DNA from: Actinomycetes bacterium
GTDB lineage: Bacteria; Actinomycetota; Acidimicrobiia; Acidimicrobiales; Microtrichaceae
Direction of reading: 5' to 3'
NCBI GenBank assembly: GCA_023389745.1
Contig: JAEWED010000210.1
Location: 1 to 64,000 of the forward strand
DNA: 64,000 bases
Shown one piece after another: positions 8,601-16,641 of this stretch (position 1 is the stretch's first letter; every line of letters begins with the position of its first letter). Below the pieces are notes generated by a model. That model did no database searches. It saw only the letters and a program-made list of their open reading frames with translations, and had not been told where the DNA came from. The position numbers were made by a program, and so were the translations under genes.

Positions 8601-11600
8601 CGCCCCGAACGAGGCCCAGCCGACCAGGCCGTCGCCGCGGTAGCCCTCGAGCAGAGTCGCGTTCACGCCGGCGGTCGCCAGCACGGCGCCGTCCGCGTCG
8701 CGGTACTCCAGCGAGAGATCGGACGTGGCACCGAGGGCGACATCGGGCGTCTGCTCGGTCTCGTACCAGGCGGGCGGCTCGACGGTGCCGTCCGGCGCGA
8801 TCGTCCCGCGGACCACGATCGAGTCGTCCTCTCCGGCGGCGGCCGCCCCCAGGACGACGGGACCCTGCTCGTGGGTGAGCTGGAACCGGGTCATCAGCGT
8901 CGACCAGGTGCTCGCCGCGACCCACGGCTTCTGCTGCGTGAACGCGTCCATGAAGTCGACGCCGTCCTGCTGCGTGCCCCCGGCGACCCAGTAGCCCGGC
9001 GCCGGCACGTCGGCCTGGTGCTCCAGACCGAAGTTGTGACCGATCTCGTGGGCGATCACCGCGGGACCCTGTCCCTGCTCCACGAGGATGCCGCCCGCGG
9101 GCGCACCCGACGGCGCGGGGTCGCCGTAGAGCCCCAGGCCGACCGCACCACCGGTGTTGCCCTGGAGCCAGCCGGCCGGCACCACGCCGACCGCTGTGTC
9201 GTAGCCGCTCAGCAGCGCCATGCCCTCGAGCGTGGTGAGCGCCTCGGCGATGCCACCTTCGGTGCCGTTGCTGGCGGGCATCGCGTACCCGCAGTCGCTG
9301 TGCTGGGTCAGCGCGCCGTCGGGGACCGGCAGCACGGCGTGCAGCCACGGGCTCGAGAGGTTCGCGAGTCCGGTCGCCGTCGCACACGACGTGCCGCCGA
9401 CCGGCACGTAGAGCGTGCGCAGGTCGCGGCTCGTGCGCACGTCGAGCTCGTCGGTGAGCGCGGTGTTGTTCTCCTCGTCGCCCTCGGCGACCAGGTCGCC
9501 GGGGTCGACCTCGACCTCGGCCCACCACGAGCCGTCGGTCGGCAGCAGCGGACCGTCGGGCCCCTTGAGGTGGATGTCGTTGTGACCTGGTACCACGGCG
9601 ACGGGGACCGTCGCGCTCGCCACCTCGGTGCCGCGGTGGTCCCGCACCCGGTAGCGCAGGTGCACGGTCTGAGCGGTGCGCAGCGTCGAGACGACCTCGG
9701 CGTGGATGGCGGTCGACTTCCCGGCGACGAGGAAGTCGGCGCCGTCGGGTCCCTGCGTGAACGAGGCGCCGGTCAGCGCCAGGTCCGGTGATGCCTGCAC
9801 CGCAGGCGCCGCGTAGGCGTGCCAGTGGCCCAGATACCCCGGCGGATCGATCTCGTCGCTCTCGTCCCACGCGACGAACGCCCCGTCCCTGGACGCAGCG
9901 AGCGACGTGAAGCGCGTGCCGAGGGTGCCGTGGTTCTCCGCCACGTCGACGGTCCGCACGGGGATGGCGGCTCCGCCGTCGGCCCGCAACGTGGTGACGA
10001 GCACCTCCCGGTCACCCCACGCCAGGTACAGGTCGCCGCTCCAGTCGTCGGTGATCGGCCCGGGCTCGTCGGCGGTCACGACCGGCGGCTGACGCCGTGC
10101 CGAGAACTCCGCGGCGATGCGCTCGCCGTAGATCTCGTGGCCGGCGTTGTTCGGGTGGAACGCGCCGTTCTTGTCGGACTGGTCCATGAACGAGGCGCCG
10201 AGCTGGACCACGTAGGGGTCCTCGGCGCAGTAGCCGTGCCCGTGGAACCGCTCGGCGATGCCGCCCACGAAGTGCCAGCCGTGCTGCAGCGCGGCCTCCC
10301 GGACCGATCCGTTGAGGTTGCCCATCACGTGATCCGCCGCCCATCGGGTCTCGCTGTCGGAGAGCCCGGCCTGCCCCAGGTTGGCGGTGCACGACAGGTT
10401 CCATGCTCCGCGGTGGTCGACCGTCGGATCGAAGTACTCGGTGATGTACACGTCGTCGATGCCGAGCTCCTCGAGACGTCGATCGAGCCACTCGTAGTGC
10501 AGGGGCAGGTCCGCGAGCCGGCGATCGAACTCCGCGGCGATGTCCTCGTCGTCCTCGTAGCACCCCAGGTTGGCGATGCATCCGGCGACGACCTTCGAGA
10601 ACGCCAGGTCGTTCGCACCGATCGAGATGAACACGGCGTCGACCTCACGGCCTCGAGCGATCTGCTCGAGCTGGGCGAGCTGCGGTGCGAGCAGCGTGCC
10701 CTCGGACGGGTTGATCCCCTCGTACGGGCTGAGCAGCCCGCCGGTGCTCTGGTCCGGCCCCCAGACCGTCGCCCCCGAGCACGCCAGGTGCACGAAGGTG
10801 ACCGACTGCCTCGGATCGCGCTGCTCGATCTCGGCCGCCGCGAGTGCAGGTCCCGCCTTGGCCGTCCGGTTGCACTGCCGGTCCTGCCAGACCGAGTTGT
10901 CCGACCAGGGCCACGGCGCGGATCCAGATCCAGGGATGTCAGGGTTGCCCTCACCGGAGGCGACCGAGTCGCCGATCGAGAAGATGAGCAGGTCGTCCAC
11001 CTCGACGACGTGGCTGGTCGTGTCGGTGCGACCGCTCTCGCCGGTCACCTCGAGGCGGACCGTGTGGTCGCCCTCCTCGCCGAACGCGTGGGAGAAGCGG
11101 CAGTCGTCGGGACCGAACGGCTCCCCGTCGAGTGTCCACGCGTAGCTGAGGCCACCGTCGGGTTCGTCGCCGCCGGCGGTCGAGGCGCACCCGTCGAACT
11201 GCACGGTCCAGACCGGCGGGGTGACGTAGGCCTCGTCGTCGCGCTCGTCGACGAGGCCGTCGCCGTCGCGGTCCATGCCGAAGCGCTCCGGCATCGTCCA
11301 CGTGAACGACGCCTCCGGGCGCTCGTCGACCCGGTCGGGGACCACTTCGATGTCGACCGGCGAGTTCTGCGGACCCGCCACAAGCGTCTGGGACCAGGTC
11401 CCGGCACCCGTCGAGGTCGCGACCTGCACGCCGCCGCCTCCGGTCGCATCCGCCCAGGCGAGCGCGACGAGATCCCGACGTGCGGTCACCGACGCCAGGC
11501 CGGCGCCGCGCCCCAGGTCGACCGGAGAGAGGAAGTTCGCGCCGCCGTCGAGCGAGGTGCGCACCATGCGTCGTTCGTCCTGGGACCACGACACGTGCAC

Positions 11601-12455
11601 CGAGTCGCCGGTCACCGCCGCCACCGGATACCAGTCCCAGACGTAGTTCGCGGTGTCGGCGACGGCGACGGTCGGGCCCCACGTGTCGCCGCCGTCACGG
11701 CTGACGCGCACGTCGATGTCCTTGTTGCGCTCACCCTCGTCGCGCATCCAGGTGACCGCGACCGTGTCGCCGTCGACGGCCAGGCCGTCGTGCTCGATCG
11801 GACCGCCCCAGCCGTCCTCGAGCTGGTCGAGCTCGAAGGACGCGCCGCGGTCGTGCGAGGTGGCGATGTAGACGTCGCGGTCAAGGTCGCCCCACGCGAT
11901 CCAGATGTCGTCGCCCTTCACCTCGATCGTCGGCGTCTCGGAGTCCGCTCGGTCGGTGTCGACCCGGAACGGGGTGCCGAACGAACGGCCGGCGTCGGTG
12001 CTCACCGTGGCCCAGATCTGTCGGTTGCCGGCGTCGGGCACCGACTTCGACGTGGTCTCGGACCACGTGATCGCCACCACGTCGCCGTCGGCGGCGACCC
12101 GTGGCCACTCGGCGTGCCCCTTGGGGCTGTGCAGGTCGACCTGGCGCAGCGGCTCCCACGTCGTGCCGCCGTCGAGGCTGCGCCGATAGCCAACCCCACG
12201 ACCGGGCGCGCCGAACAGCCCGGCGTCGGCCCACACCGAGTGCAACGTCCGTCCCACGGCGACGACCTGTGGCGCCACCGCGTCGGGAACACCGGTGCTC
12301 AGACGGGTCCGCCCGGTCGTCGCGGCGTCGGCCTGGTCGGTCGGTGCCCACCAGACCAGGAGCTGTGCGATGAGCAACCCGACCGCCAACAGCGCGCAGA
12401 GGCGGTGGCGAGCGGGGTTGGTGTCGATCGATCGGTTCCGACTCGACATCGGCAT
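5676..12455 (-). CDS. Giant secreted mosaic protein: propellers, SGNH esterase, metzincin protease, PKD repeats, LAITG wall anchor
   Basis: 2259 residues. A basic N-terminus and hydrophobic stretch (about 17-43, ending at QADA) form a signal peptide. Residues about 50-370 show BNR/sialidase-like propeller blades (SLDGGTTW, STDAGRSF, SHDRGASF). A PKD-like part follows, then an SGNH/GDSL hydrolase from about 490 to 780 with GDS, GAND and the final NNAGHEIYG block. A CARDB-like segment covers roughly 890-1005. Near 1134 is the zinc motif HEIGHNFGLEH with a Met-turn-like DFMDA, a metzincin protease. About 1455-1730 is a TolB-like propeller (SPDGQRIAF), then PKD and cadherin-like domains to about 2125, a Ser/Thr/Pro linker, LAITG at 2227-2231, a membrane segment and an Arg tail. 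LAxTG is the class E sortase signal of high-GC Gram-positives, so it is probably wall-anchored. ATG at 12455 follows GAGGAGCG. Confidence 0.9.
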   Translation of the reverse strand: MPMSSRNRSIDTNPARHRLCALLAVGLLIAQLLVWWAPTDQADAATTGRTRLSTGVPDAVAPQVVAVGRTLHSVWADAGLFGAPGRGVGYRRSLDGGTTWEPLRQVDLHSPKGHAEWPRVAADGDVVAITWSETTSKSVPDAGNRQIWATVSTDAGRSFGTPFRVDTDRADSETPTIEVKGDDIWIAWGDLDRDVYIATSHDRGASFELDQLEDGWGGPIEHDGLAVDGDTVAVTWMRDEGERNKDIDVRVSRDGGDTWGPTVAVADTANYVWDWYPVAAVTGDSVHVSWSQDERRMVRTSLDGGANFLSPVDLGRGAGLASVTARRDLVALAWADATGGGGVQVATSTGAGTWSQTLVAGPQNSPVDIEVVPDRVDERPEASFTWTMPERFGMDRDGDGLVDERDDEAYVTPPVWTVQFDGCASTAGGDEPDGGLSYAWTLDGEPFGPDDCRFSHAFGEEGDHTVRLEVTGESGRTDTTSHVVEVDDLLIFSIGDSVASGEGNPDIPGSGSAPWPWSDNSVWQDRQCNRTAKAGPALAAAEIEQRDPRQSVTFVHLACSGATVWGPDQSTGGLLSPYEGINPSEGTLLAPQLAQLEQIARGREVDAVFISIGANDLAFSKVVAGCIANLGCYEDDEDIAAEFDRRLADLPLHYEWLDRRLEELGIDDVYITEYFDPTVDHRGAWNLSCTANLGQAGLSDSETRWAADHVMGNLNGSVREAALQHGWHFVGGIAERFHGHGYCAEDPYVVQLGASFMDQSDKNGAFHPNNAGHEIYGERIAAEFSARRQPPVVTADEPGPITDDWSGDLYLAWGDREVLVTTLRADGGAAIPVRTVDVAENHGTLGTRFTSLAASRDGAFVAWDESDEIDPPGYLGHWHAYAAPAVQASPDLALTGASFTQGPDGADFLVAGKSTAIHAEVVSTLRTAQTVHLRYRVRDHRGTEVASATVPVAVVPGHNDIHLKGPDGPLLPTDGSWWAEVEVDPGDLVAEGDEENNTALTDELDVRTSRDLRTLYVPVGGTSCATATGLANLSSPWLHAVLPVPDGALTQHSDCGYAMPASNGTEGGIAEALTTLEGMALLSGYDTAVGVVPAGWLQGNTGGAVGLGLYGDPAPSGAPAGGILVEQGQGPAVIAHEIGHNFGLEHQADVPAPGYWVAGGTQQDGVDFMDAFTQQKPWVAASTWSTLMTRFQLTHEQGPVVLGAAAAGEDDSIVVRGTIAPDGTVEPPAWYETEQTPDVALGATSDLSLEYRDADGAVLATAGVNATLLEGYRGDGLVGWASFGARVPRVDGAARLVLRDVSTGEVLVDRAVSAAAPTVELSSPTASTWAAIGGELEIRWNASDDDGTPTDDLRTALSYSTDGGASFKPVALEVEGTQFNWSIGDHLAGKPVQVRVEVTDGVRTTAVVSETFTVGGTPPSGEPRVAVVRNVQPDGGEDPFTHLFTMRPDGSDLQHVPTIGESVSDPRWSPDGQRIAFTTDGDPDDFSTESDVYSVRPDGSGLTNLTPAPAEADGWRFACPQWHPDGSKVLVHVGQRDNHLANALAWAAADGSGSTTVATGIPYEYDTGCPRLSPDGSRVAFRDAAGIQVLDLTSGERSLALAHPTGGYADSPWWTPDGNTIISTVSTGAQAVPANYWGLVRVPVDGSGTMTPMLPLGTLVDPFNPGRAMRVHQPRFTPDGNQVMFHGWDGRSQSSESWQYRVLCTMNADATGLSCLQDERTSVFGGGFLEGDLAPGGSATPPPPPPWSDPAAPVAPPRAGLADAGGPYVAVEDQPVALDAGASTLEDDGVPLAEWDLDGDGEFDDAAGLHTTATFADPGTHRVRVRITAADGSTAIDETTATVSATAPTVMAPVDTTAVVGRPHRLDGASYVDAGTTGHSATASWGDGTEDPLDVTGRGGGRLEGEHTWSAPGTYTVAITVCDLGTAVCSTSATTVTVAASSRGAAPTASDTEIRTAAGAPVAITLDATDPDGDPLDRSIEQEPRHGRLLRVEGDAAEYVPAGGFTGVDSFTWTASDGESTSAPATVTIVIGNSSPSAADDRIDVDAGERVLIESAELLGNDVDPDGDDLELVGAYAGPGMLGSIERTGDGVELTAPEGAGATTTFEYAVADGRGGVDLATVTIAVAGEEDPGSSSTTSTTSTTSTTVAPSTSTSTTVAPSTSTSTTVAPNTSAPPTSGAPSTPGAPSPSVAPSVPGDRSDAPSVAADSASRSGGSGTPGSGSPRRLAITGVAILPLLLLGAGMVVLGVAALRGRRATG
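5944..6056. repeat. Low-complexity coding repeats (Thr/Ser/Pro stalk)
   Basis: Three nearly identical 30-bp units reading GTGCGACCGTCGTGCTCGTG at their start, then about four 9-bp GACGTGGTC units. They encode the Thr/Ser/Val-Ala-Pro stalk just before the wall anchor of the giant protein. Such stalk repeats vary in number between strains; they are not a CRISPR array because there are no unique spacers. Confidence 0.85.
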
Positions 12456-12573
12456 GGCAGCGCTCCTCGGTGGCCGAGTGCGGGCGCGCCTCGACCCGAG
12501 ATCACGTCCGCCGACCGCCGGCGGGGGTCACCGGGGTCGAGGATCGACGGTACGGATGCCCTGTTCGTGGCGC

Positions 12574-12597
12574 CCCAGGGAAAGCCCTAATCCTGGG
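12574..12597. promoter_or_regulatory. Dyad upstream of the giant gene
   Basis: CCCAGG (12574-12579) and CCTGGG (12592-12597) form a 6-bp dyad about 120 bp upstream of the giant gene start, in the 196-bp gap after the LAL regulator gene. It might be an operator for that regulator; the arms are short, so chance is quite possible. The rest of the gap holds a hairpin (12622-12640) and no other gene. Confidence 0.2.
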
Positions 12598-12621
12598 ACC
12601 CGGGGTACCGGCTCCGGGTGT

Positions 12622-12640
12622 GCGGCGCGCCGTGCGCCGC
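12622..12640 (-). terminator. Hairpin after the LAL regulator gene
   Basis: GCGGCGC-GCCGT-GCGCCGC, a perfect 7-bp GC stem with a 5-base loop, 12 bp past the stop codon of the LAL gene. There is no T-run, as is common for actinobacterial intrinsic terminators. Confidence 0.4.
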
Positions 12641-12651
12641 CGCTGCGCCCG

Positions 12652-15411
12652 TCAGCTCACCAGTGCCTCGGAGCAGGCGCGTGCCAGCTGGGTGCGGCGG
12701 CTGATGCCGAGCTTCCGATAGGCGTTGCCGAGGTGGTACTCGACGGTCTTGACGCTGATGAACAGCTCGGTGGCGATGTCGCGGTTGCGTTGCCCGTCGA
12801 CCGCCAGTCGGACGATCGCCTGCTCCTGTGGGGTCAACTCGACGCTGCGGCGGTGGTCCGGCGCGCCCGCCGAGATGCCGCTGACGGAGAGCTCGGCCTC
12901 GACGCGCTCGATCCAGGGCAGCGCCTGCAGCGCCACGAACCCCTCACGCGCACGGGTGAGCTCCGAGACTGCCTGTCGCCGTCGACCCCGCCGGCGCAGG
13001 TGGGCTCCGGCGACCAGGTGCAGCCTGGCTCGTTCGAACGGGTCCTGGCACCGGTCCAGGTGGCCGGCTGCCTCGGCGAAGCAGCGGTCGGCCTCGTCGT
13101 GCTCGCCGCGTGCGGCCGCGACCAGGCCACGGGCGCGCGCGACCGCCAGGGACGTCCGTGCGAACCCGCCGCCGATGCCGTCGAGCAGGTCGTCGACGTC
13201 GTCGAGCTCGCCGAGCGCGGCGCAGGCCTCGGCGCCGAGCACGCGCCACGGCTTCACGCCGGCTTCACGCACCCGTCCGATACCGGGGTGCTCCAGGCAC
13301 ACCCGCGCCGCGGCGAGCGCCGTCGCGTGGTCCCCTCGCGCCGTCGCCAGGGTCGCCTCGGCGGTCCGGGCCCACATCACGCTCGCGGCGTCACCCTGTT
13401 CCTCGGCGACTGCCAGCGCTGCCCCCACGTGGGACTCGGCGATCGCCCACTCGCCACGGTTGGCAGGGCCGAGCGCGGCCGCTCCGTAGGCCATCGACAG
13501 GAACCACGTCTGGTCCAGGTCCTCCGCGACCGATGCGATCAGCTCGGCGTGCAGGAGCGCATCGTCCCACTTGCCGAGCAGGAACTCCGCGTCGGCCAGG
13601 TAGCAGAGCGCGACGGAGTACGGCAGGAAGACCCCTGCGTCGCGGGCGAGTCGAGCGGCGCGCCGGAGATCTGCGTACGAGCCCTCGAGGTCGTCGGTCC
13701 ACAGGCGCGCGGCGCCCCGCCCCGTGAGTCGCTGCAGCACCTCGGGGTCGACGTCGTGGTCGGCGTCGGGGACGGGCTCGGCCGAGGCCAACGCCTCGTC
13801 GTAGCGGCCCGAGGCGGCCAGCGCGACCGGCAGCACGGCGCGAGGGCTCGACCCGAGGACGTGGTCGCTGCTCGACAGCTCGACGGCTCGCCGTGCCCAG
13901 GACACCGCCTCGTCGAGCTGCGCGGTGTTGATCTGGACCACGGTGAGCGCACCCGCGATCGCGCCGGCCAGGTCGGGTTCGGCGGACTCGTCGACGAGCT
14001 CCCAGGCCTGCCGGAACGATGCGACCGCCGACTCGAAGTGGCCCCGGGCCAGCAGCAACGCCCCGACCAGGTAGCCCTTGCGGGCGGAGTCCGCGAACGA
14101 GTCGAGCACGACGGCGAGCTCCTGGGCCGCCGCGGCGTCGCCGGCGATGACCAGCGCCTCGATCGCCCGCAGCACCAGGTCCTCACGCGTGACGGTGTCG
14201 GGGGCGAGTCGCGCGGCGATCTGGTACCAGCCCGCCGCCGCTGCCGTGCCGGCCGGACGTCGACGCTCGGCATCGGCATGGGCGGCGATCTCCGCCGACA
14301 GGTCCTGGTCGGTGCCCGTCACCGCGAGCGCTCGATGACGCAACGCTCCGGCCTCGTCCCCCGCCGCCTCCCACAGCGCTGCGGCGCTCAGGTGCAGCTC
14401 GGCGCGCCGGGACAGCGCGGTGGCGTGGTACACCGCCGCCTGCGTCAACGGATGTGAGAAGCGCACCTCGAGGTGCACCGGGTGCCGCGTGACCGTCACC
14501 AGCCCCGAGGTCACGAGCTGGTCGAGCGCCCCGGCCGGCTCGGCGAGGTCGGCGAGCTCGGCGACCAGTGGCAGCGGCGCGTGCCTGCCCAGGATCGCCG
14601 CGGCGGTCACCAGGGTCGCGGCGTCGGCGTTCAACTCCGCGACCTGTCGTTCGACCAGCTCGGAGTACGACGAGGGCGCGGCGATCGGCGCCAGGTCGCC
14701 GGTCGCCAGGGACTCGGCGTCGAGCTCGTGCAGCAGCGCCCGTGCGTGCAGCGGGCTTCCTCTCGTGTGCTCGACGAGTCGATCGAGCGTCCGCGACGGC
14801 AGGGCCGGCAGTCCGAGCGCGGCCACGAGGTCCCCGAGCTCGCTGCCCGAGAGCCCGGCGAGGGCCAGGACGTCACCACGTGACTCCACGACGCGGATGA
14901 TGCTGTTGGGGAGTCGGTGGCGGAGCTCGGGCCGCACCGTGAGCAGGACCAGGACCGGATCGGAGTGCAGCCGCCGCAGCGCGAACGCCATCGCCTGCAT
15001 CGAGGCGAGGTCCGCCCAGCCGAGGTCGTCGACCACGACGATCACCGGCCCGTCCTGCTCGCGGTCGCTGAGCGCCTGGATCATCGCCGCGCCGATCGAG
15101 AGCGCGTCACCGGCATCGACGAGCTCGCGCGGGTCGATGCCGAGCAGCTGGCCGGCGACGCCGAAGGACAGATCGATCTCGAGCTCGTCGCACGACGCCC
15201 ACAGGACGGGGACGTCGCCGGCGCGCTCGAGGAACGCGTGGATCAGCGTCGTCTTCCCGGCGCCCGCCTCGGCGTCGACGAGGACCACCTGGGGTGCGCC
15301 CGACCGGGCGTCGTCCCACCGCCGTGTGAGCTCGTCGAGCTCGCGGCTACGTCCGACCATCGTGGTGTCGCGGGGCCCGGTGCCGCCTCGGCGGAGATCC
15401 CTCCGGTTCAC
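12652..15411 (-). CDS. LAL-type LuxR transcriptional regulator (large ATP-binding)
   Basis: 919 residues, the usual size for a large ATP-binding LuxR-family activator. An N-terminal AAA-type ATPase carries the P-loop AEAGAGKTT near residue 48 and a Walker B VIVVVDDLGWAD near 130. A long helical TPR-like middle follows. The C-terminal LuxR/NarL helix-turn-helix (LTPQEQAIVRLAVDGQRN, then IATELFISVKTVEYHL) occupies about 850-915. The GTG at 15411 is preceded by GAGGAAGAG. It lies directly upstream of the giant wall-protein gene on the same strand, 196 bp apart with a hairpin between, so it is a candidate activator of that gene. LAL proteins usually respond to a carbohydrate or nucleotide ligand; the ligand here is unknown. 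Confidence 0.92.
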   Translation of the reverse strand: MNRRDLRRGGTGPRDTTMVGRSRELDELTRRWDDARSGAPQVVLVDAEAGAGKTTLIHAFLERAGDVPVLWASCDELEIDLSFGVAGQLLGIDPRELVDAGDALSIGAAMIQALSDREQDGPVIVVVDDLGWADLASMQAMAFALRRLHSDPVLVLLTVRPELRHRLPNSIIRVVESRGDVLALAGLSGSELGDLVAALGLPALPSRTLDRLVEHTRGSPLHARALLHELDAESLATGDLAPIAAPSSYSELVERQVAELNADAATLVTAAAILGRHAPLPLVAELADLAEPAGALDQLVTSGLVTVTRHPVHLEVRFSHPLTQAAVYHATALSRRAELHLSAAALWEAAGDEAGALRHRALAVTGTDQDLSAEIAAHADAERRRPAGTAAAAGWYQIAARLAPDTVTREDLVLRAIEALVIAGDAAAAQELAVVLDSFADSARKGYLVGALLLARGHFESAVASFRQAWELVDESAEPDLAGAIAGALTVVQINTAQLDEAVSWARRAVELSSSDHVLGSSPRAVLPVALAASGRYDEALASAEPVPDADHDVDPEVLQRLTGRGAARLWTDDLEGSYADLRRAARLARDAGVFLPYSVALCYLADAEFLLGKWDDALLHAELIASVAEDLDQTWFLSMAYGAAALGPANRGEWAIAESHVGAALAVAEEQGDAASVMWARTAEATLATARGDHATALAAARVCLEHPGIGRVREAGVKPWRVLGAEACAALGELDDVDDLLDGIGGGFARTSLAVARARGLVAAARGEHDEADRCFAEAAGHLDRCQDPFERARLHLVAGAHLRRRGRRRQAVSELTRAREGFVALQALPWIERVEAELSVSGISAGAPDHRRSVELTPQEQAIVRLAVDGQRNRDIATELFISVKTVEYHLGNAYRKLGISRRTQLARACSEALVS

Positions 15412-15532
15412 TGGTCCGTCTCTTCCTCGCGCACGTACTGCTCTTCTGTCCGGGCGCTCCGCGCCGCTGGGGAAGGGGATCTCGCCCTGTCCGGCGAGGT
15501 CGTGAGCCTACCGGGCACGCGGTTCCGGACCT

Positions 15533-15554
15533 CCGTTGCTGGACCAGGCAACGG
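15533..15554 (-). terminator. Hairpin after the DinB-like gene
   Basis: CCGTTGC (15533-15539) and GCAACGG (15548-15554) pair into a 7-bp stem with an 8-base loop, about 20 bp past the stop of the minus-strand gene ending at 15573. No T-run. The remaining part of this gap shows nothing distinct. Confidence 0.4.
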
Positions 15555-15572
15555 TGCGGATCGTCGGGCGTG

Positions 15573-16073
15573 TCAGCCGGGGGTACCCGTGCGGTCGGCC
15601 AGGATCTGTTCGCGCAGGATGTCGGCATGTCCGGCGTGCTGCGCCAGCTCCCGGAGCACCTGGAGCTCGAGCGCCCACACCGGTCGCTCCCCCCGACCGT
15701 CGACGAGGTCGTCGCTGCGCCGACCGTCGAGGTTGCGACGCGACAGCTCGATCCGCTCGCGGTACGCGGACTGCACCGAGTCGATGGTGTCGGCCGCACG
15801 CAGGCGGAACGAACCGTCGACGGTGGCGGCGATGCCGAGCTCGGCGTACGACGCGCCCGTGACCGCCTGGTCGAACCACACCCCTTCCACGAACGTCGCG
15901 TGCTTGACCAGGCCGAGCAGCGTGGTGCGCGACGGGACGAGTCGTCGCCGCGCCTCGTCCTCGGAGAGCCCGTCGAGCGAGCCCAGCAAGCCCTCGCGGT
16001 ACTCGTCGATGAGCTCACCGATGCGCCGCCGCTGGTCGGCCACCCAGTCTGCTTCGGTCGGTCGCTCGGCCAC
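15573..16073 (-). CDS. DinB/DUF664 family protein
   Basis: A 166-residue protein of the DinB/DUF664 four-helix type. The recognisable points are the N-terminal WVADQRRRIGELIDEYREGL helix, a central His in GLVKHATFVEG and the C-terminal LRELAQHAGHADILREQI, with the His residues that bind a metal in this superfamily. Members include thiol-dependent (mycothiol, bacillithiol) transferases and isomerases, but the reaction of this one is unknown. It stands alone on the minus strand, 34 bp after the apt stop, and may be the last gene of a pirin-apt-DinB unit. Confidence 0.85.
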   Translation of the reverse strand: MAERPTEADWVADQRRRIGELIDEYREGLLGSLDGLSEDEARRRLVPSRTTLLGLVKHATFVEGVWFDQAVTGASYAELGIAATVDGSFRLRAADTIDSVQSAYRERIELSRRNLDGRRSDDLVDGRGERPVWALELQVLRELAQHAGHADILREQILADRTGTPG

Positions 16074-16107
16074 GTCGAGAGCCTAGGGACCGAATCGCGT
16101 CCGGCGG

Positions 16108-16641
16108 TCAGCGGTAGGTGATCAGCGAGACGTGCTCGTGGCCCGCGAGGAGCTCGGTGCCGCCGAGGAACGCCAGGTCCGCGATGAAGCCCAGACCCAC
16201 CACGGTCCCACCGAGGGTCTCGACCAGCCGGACCGTGGCGGCCGCGGTCCCACCGGTCGCGATCACGTCGTCGATGATCACGACCCGTGCGCCGGGAGCG
16301 ATCGCGTCCCGATGGATCTCGAGGTGGTCGGTGCCGTACTCCAGCTCGTAGTGCTCGATCTCGGTCTGCCAAGGCAGCTTGTTCGGCTTGCGGACCGGCA
16401 CGAACCCGGCACCCAGGCGATGCGCAACGGGGCTCGCGATGACGAAACCGCGCGCCTCCATGCCGACCACCGTCGTGATCCCACGTCCGATGAAGTGATC
16501 GGCGAGCCGGTCGACGGTCGCGGCGAAGGCGCGGGCGTCGGCGAGCAGCGGGGTGATGTCCTTGAACGACACCCCCGGCTCCGGCCAGTCCGAGATCTCC
16601 CGGATGAACGGAGCGAGCCCATGGGGGTCGTCGACGTTCAT
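16108..16641 (-). CDS. apt: Adenine phosphoribosyltransferase
   Basis: Converts adenine and PRPP to AMP in purine salvage. The 177-residue protein has the expected FREISDWPEPGVSFKDITPL-like N-terminus (here IREISDWPEPGVSFKDITPL), the flexible-loop region, and the PRPP-binding motif VVIIDDVIATGGTA near residues 120-133. The ATG at 16641 is inside the longer open frame and matches the family N-terminus; the upstream part of that frame is the shadow of the pirin gene. Its start overlaps the pirin stop (ATGA), implying translational coupling. It is not next to relA or secDF, as apt often is in actinomycetes. Confidence 0.95.
   Translation of the reverse strand: MNVDDPHGLAPFIREISDWPEPGVSFKDITPLLADARAFAATVDRLADHFIGRGITTVVGMEARGFVIASPVAHRLGAGFVPVRKPNKLPWQTEIEHYELEYGTDHLEIHRDAIAPGARVVIIDDVIATGGTAAATVRLVETLGGTVVGLGFIADLAFLGGTELLAGHEHVSLITYR

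Noticed and set aside
9819..12590. A 923-codon open frame on the plus strand
   Set aside because: It lies opposite the giant gene, has an Arg/His/Val-rich composition typical of antisense frames in GC-rich DNA and no recognisable domain.
12295..14457. A 720-codon plus-strand open frame
   Set aside because: It is the antisense shadow of the LAL regulator, whose ATPase and helix-turn-helix motifs are clear on the other strand.
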